Source: CAZVAR01 sp964625225 (lineage in GTDB: Bacteria; Pseudomonadota; Alphaproteobacteria; JAJUGE01). Taken from it: DNA of 12,993 nucleotides. A program made the translations under genes and the position numbers. Each line of letters opens with the position of its first letter. Within the stretch, counting starts at the first letter, position 1. The DNA lies in assembly GCA_964625225.1 (NCBI GenBank), contig CAZVAR010000112.1:1-12993 (forward strand), in the 5' to 3' direction. Positions 12,875-12,993 of the stretch are shown here, piece after piece. Under the pieces are notes generated by a model, which was not told the DNA's origin, did not search any database, and was given only the letters and a program-made list of their open reading frames with translations.

Positions 12875-12983
12875 GTCAGAACCGCAGACCTGATGAAGAA
12901 GGGATCAAGACGCGCGCTCCATGACTAAACGCATCAAATCAATGTAGTCAGAACCGCAGACCTGATGAAGAAGGGATCAAGAC
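12875..12983 (+). CRISPR. CRISPR array 2 (right), first 2 repeats and 1 spacer, continues off the window
   Basis: Two identical 37-nt repeats at 12875-12911 and 12947-12983 flank a 35-nt spacer (12912-12946); 12984-12993 begin the next spacer. The repeat starts GTCAGAACC and then has the same 28 nt as the left-array repeat, ending GGGATCAAGAC. Only the first nine bases differ (left: GTTGAAATC). The crRNA handle would be the same ATCAAGAC, so both arrays can supply the same Csm complex. Full size is unknown because the window ends here. Confidence 0.96.
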
Positions 12984-12993
12984 TCAGGGAAAA

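Overview
This window is an almost complete type III-A (Csm) CRISPR-Cas locus, bounded on both sides by CRISPR arrays that run off the window ends. The protein-coding part is very GC-rich (about 70% by eye, with strong G/C third-position bias). The proteins read like those of a high-GC Gram-negative bacterium, most plausibly an alphaproteobacterium; no rRNA, tRNA or housekeeping gene fixes the taxon, so this is inference. Spacers are visibly poorer in GC than the genes, as expected of foreign-derived DNA.

Layout. Positions 14-477 hold seven identical 37-nt repeats with six 33-35 nt spacers, continuing off the left edge. A leader follows at 478-557. From 10141 down to 613 a tightly packed minus-strand operon encodes cas6, a CARF protein of the NE0113 family, cas10/csm1, csm2, csm3, csm4, csm5 and a CARF-HEPN ribonuclease (Csm6-like, Cas02710 family). 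Several junctions overlap as ATGA or TGATG. A 215-bp intergenic region (10142-10356) separates this operon from a divergent plus-strand operon: cas2, cas1, a second degenerate cas1-like gene and a second cas2 (10357-12759). A hairpin and a second leader (12795-12874) follow, then a second array that starts at 12875 and runs off the right edge.

How it works together. Cas6 should cut pre-crRNA within the repeats. Cas10-Csm2-Csm3-Csm4-Csm5 should form the crRNA-guided complex, with Csm3 cutting target RNA and Cas10 (intact HD and GGDD) acting as ssDNase and cyclic oligoadenylate synthase. The CARF-HEPN protein is then the expected second-messenger-activated RNase. The NE0113-like CARF protein is a second sensor with a winged-helix-like C-terminus and no nuclease motif that I can see.

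The most unusual part is adaptation: two Cas1-like and two Cas2 proteins are arranged cas2-cas1-cas1'-cas2'. The second Cas1 is short and seems to lack at least one metal-binding residue. The two arrays point outward and share leader motifs at identical distances from the first repeat. Their repeats are identical in the last 28 nt (including the crRNA 5' handle) but differ in the first 9 nt, at the leader-repeat junction where integrases act. A duplicated adaptation module next to two arrays with different integration-site sequences is the best candidate for something undescribed here.
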